Shown: piece after piece, positions 15,483 through 17,189 of the stretch | Layout: each line of letters opens with the position of its first letter | Numbering within the stretch: position 1 is the stretch's first letter | DNA from: CAZAJS01 sp964485635 | GTDB taxonomy: Bacteria > Pseudomonadota > Gammaproteobacteria > Francisellales > Francisellaceae | Direction of reading: 5' to 3' | Assembly: GCA_964485635.1 (NCBI GenBank) | Contig: CAZAJS010000021.1 | Span: 1 to 17,189, forward strand | Length of the DNA: 17,189 nucleotides | Program-made: the position numbers and the translations under genes | The notes under the pieces: model-generated | Database searches by the model: none | What the model was told of the DNA's origin: nothing | Seen by the model: the letters and a program-made list of their open reading frames with translations, nothing else

Positions 15483-16487
15483 TCACTCGTTTTCTAACAT
15501 TGTGTCATGGTCTTTTTTTGATAATAACTGTTGTTGCCACAATGTACGAAAGGCTTTGATTGCATGATCATGGCGAAGCAAGCATTCATGATTTGCCGTA
15601 TAAGATGGCGCTGTGCCTTGTGTTTTGACAACGCGCTGATCTTGTTGTAGGATAAATCGGTTCATTGTGTTAAAAATCTTATTAAATAATGGAGCAATAC
15701 CCCACCAATGTCCGAATGTTCGGTAACTAACTAATAAAATTTCTGTATGCGTTTGATCAATAGGAACGAAATAAGCCATTAATTGTAACTTTTTTGAAGG
15801 AAGGTTTAAGTACCACCGATTCGGTGCTTCATAGCGAAACTTAGGAGTACTGCCTTTTGTATCGGCATGCTGTTGTGAGCTAAATAAAGCAATGGTTGTT
15901 TCAGACGTCTTTAAAATGGGGTTTTCTGGGATATGGGCGTTTTTGCCAATTGAGTTGTGGTGAACAATTGGCAAATGTGTGTAGTCAAGTTGATTTTCAA
16001 TACAGCGTGTAATATGACTATTCCATATCCGGCGTGTTAAAGAAAATTGACCTTTAAACTGTTTGTCAACGGTTTTAAGATCTTCTACTTGTAATTCGGG
16101 GGGTTGGCCGGGTCCATAATACATCCAAAGCATGCCACCATAATTTTGACAAAAAAATGTCTTGACACTCAGGCCAGGCAATTCCTGGTTAAGCTCAGGT
16201 GCATATTGGCATTGGCCTGTGGAATTAAAAGCAAAGCCATGAAAAGGGCAGGTTAAGTGGCCCTGTGAGTTGATTTTGCCACCACTAAGTTGAGCAGAGC
16301 GATGAGGGCAGCGATCCAACATGATATTAAACTGATTTTTGTCATTACGCCAAATGACTAAATCAAGCCCAAACCGTCTGATGGCATATAGCTTTTTTTT
16401 CCGGATAGAGGCAATATCGGTAATGACATACCAGCCTTTCATGAATGTCGTGTTATCGAAATCATTTTTTGTTGTGATTTGTGTCAT
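15483..16487 (-). CDS. Rieske non-heme iron oxygenase, alpha-subunit type
   Basis: Predicted oxygenase that uses a [2Fe-2S] Rieske cluster to feed electrons to a mononuclear iron site; the substrate is unknown. The 334-residue product has the Rieske ligands C60-x-H62 and C80-x2-H83 (RCPHRS and TCPFHG), separated by the standard 17 residues. The catalytic domain shows ENQLDYTHLPIVHH (164-177), giving the N165, D168, H171 and H176 pattern of the iron site with bridging aspartate. The C-terminal part (QDQRVVKTQG and what follows) resembles the PaO/VanA-like branch. Length suits a single-component alpha subunit. No ferredoxin, reductase or beta subunit is nearby, so its electron donor is not visible. 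The ATG directly follows the stop of the upstream coiled-coil gene (TAAATG), and upp follows after 38 bases. Confidence 0.9.
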   Translation of the reverse strand: MTQITTKNDFDNTTFMKGWYVITDIASIRKKKLYAIRRFGLDLVIWRNDKNQFNIMLDRCPHRSAQLSGGKINSQGHLTCPFHGFAFNSTGQCQYAPELNQELPGLSVKTFFCQNYGGMLWMYYGPGQPPELQVEDLKTVDKQFKGQFSLTRRIWNSHITRCIENQLDYTHLPIVHHNSIGKNAHIPENPILKTSETTIALFSSQQHADTKGSTPKFRYEAPNRWYLNLPSKKLQLMAYFVPIDQTHTEILLVSYRTFGHWWGIAPLFNKIFNTMNRFILQQDQRVVKTQGTAPSYTANHECLLRHDHAIKAFRTLWQQQLLSKKDHDTMLENE

Positions 16488-17189
16488 TTAAGAAGACCCA
16501 TTTGAATGATCAGCAGTAATTTTATAACCTCCAGCAACCAAATAGTTGGTTGTCATGAGTGTAACTGGACCAGTACCCGGTAATGATTGGCCAATATGGG
16601 CAATATAAAATTGACCTGTTTCATTTGATTGAACCACAACACCATAATTAGTGACTTTCGCAATATGGTATTGTTTTGAAATTGGTAAATCAGTTGATTG
16701 ATCGGCTGTTTTAGAGGCTGCTTGTTGTTCTGATGAAATTGTATCGGGGGTGTCATCTTGGCTCGTAGCTGGTTGATTGGCGACCTGTGTTGCTAAAGAA
16801 TCAAACTGATCGCTGAGTTGCTTTAATTGCTCTTGATTGGCTTTTGTATGCATAAGCAATTTTTGAAGCTGTTCAGTTAAATCTTGTTGATTTTTTTGTA
16901 GCAATGATTGAATTTTTTGGACTTCAGCTGTATTTGGTTGGGTACTATCTTTTGTTAAATCACTGATTTTTTGTTGTAATTGATCAGCAGTGGCAGTGAC
17001 TGATTGTTGTGATTGTTGCTGTGCATGAGCAATTTGTCGAATTTGCGTTTGTTGCGTTTGCTGACTAATGATTAATATCAGTAGTAAAACTAAGCTAATC
17101 AGCGGTAAGTAATGCCAAATTTTTTCAATTTTTTGTTGGCGAGTTGATGTTGTTTTGTTATTTTTTTCAGGTGTTGGGTTGTTTGAAGT
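16488..17189 (-). CDS. membrane-anchored coiled-coil protein of unknown function, 5' end outside window
   Basis: The frame is open to the right edge, giving 233 visible residues without a certain start; the TTG at 16904 is internal. I do not recognise the family. The order is a polar, lysine- and asparagine-rich N-terminal part (about 17120-17189), one hydrophobic segment (YLPLISLVLLLILIIS, about 17064-17111), a long glutamine-rich predicted coiled coil with leucines, a polar threonine/serine linker, and a compact C-terminal domain (YHIAKVTNYGVVVQ ... GQSLPGTGPV) that looks beta-rich. It fits a bitopic inner-membrane protein with a periplasmic C-terminus. The plan recalls IcmG/DotF of type IVB secretion or small pilus-assembly proteins, but the neighbours do not support either. 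Its stop directly abuts the Rieske gene start, suggesting coupled translation. Confidence 0.75.
   Translation of the reverse strand, partial: TSNNPTPEKNNKTTSTRQQKIEKIWHYLPLISLVLLLILIISQQTQQTQIRQIAHAQQQSQQSVTATADQLQQKISDLTKDSTQPNTAEVQKIQSLLQKNQQDLTEQLQKLLMHTKANQEQLKQLSDQFDSLATQVANQPATSQDDTPDTISSEQQAASKTADQSTDLPISKQYHIAKVTNYGVVVQSNETGQFYIAHIGQSLPGTGPVTLMTTNYLVAGGYKITADHSNGSS

Noticed and set aside
16488..17189. Firm assignment of the coiled-coil protein as IcmG/DotF
   Set aside because: Resemblance is in layout only; no motif could be confirmed and neighbouring genes are metabolic.
1..17189. Mobile elements, CRISPR arrays, tRNA or rRNA genes
   Set aside because: No transposase or integrase frames, no regularly spaced repeats and no RNA gene signatures; the gaps are short.

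Overview
The window reads as a stretch of chromosome from an AT-rich gammaproteobacterium. NuoN, SpoT, RecR, GcvT and Fur all follow the gammaproteobacterial versions closely, and third codon positions are mostly A or T. Two further hints are a glycine decarboxylase P-protein split into two genes, as in Legionella, Coxiella and Francisella among others, and a secreted thermolysin-type (M4) protease. I cannot fix the genus from sequence alone. No transposase, integrase, CRISPR array, rRNA or tRNA was seen, and no gap between genes exceeds about 200 bases.

Layout from left to right. (1) 2-1791 (+): the end of the complex I operon, with the C-terminus of nuoM and a complete nuoN. (2) 1915-4430 (+): a two-gene unit of a signal-peptide-bearing M4 zinc metalloprotease with a hydrophobic, glycine-led C-terminal tail, overlapping by 4 bases a Sfp-type 4'-phosphopantetheinyl transferase. 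(3) 4554-5496 (+): ybaB-recR, a nucleoid protein and a recombination mediator, without dnaX in front. (4) 5471-7573 (-): spoT, the bifunctional (p)ppGpp enzyme, whose 3' end overlaps recR tail to tail. (5) 7769-12189 (+): the glycine cleavage operon gcvT-gcvH-gcvPA-gcvPB; lpd is not in the window. (6) 12215-12634 (-): fur, convergent with gcvPB. (7) 12823-14791 (+): a dGTPase-family HD hydrolase followed by a WrbA/flavodoxin-like flavoprotein. (8) 14815-17189 (-): an operon read from the right edge of a membrane-anchored coiled-coil protein (5' end outside the window), a Rieske non-heme iron oxygenase and upp.

Most of the content is core metabolism and stress control: respiration, one-carbon and glycine catabolism, the stringent response, iron sensing, dNTP control and uracil salvage. 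The parts least explained by standard gene families are the protease-PPTase pair, with its unusual C-terminal anchor, and the coiled-coil/Rieske oxygenase pair, where the stop codon of one gene directly abuts the start codon of the next. Several start codons were placed from Shine-Dalgarno spacing and family alignment, and differ from the longest open frame (protease, recR, gcvT, gcvPA, gcvPB, fur, dgt-like gene).
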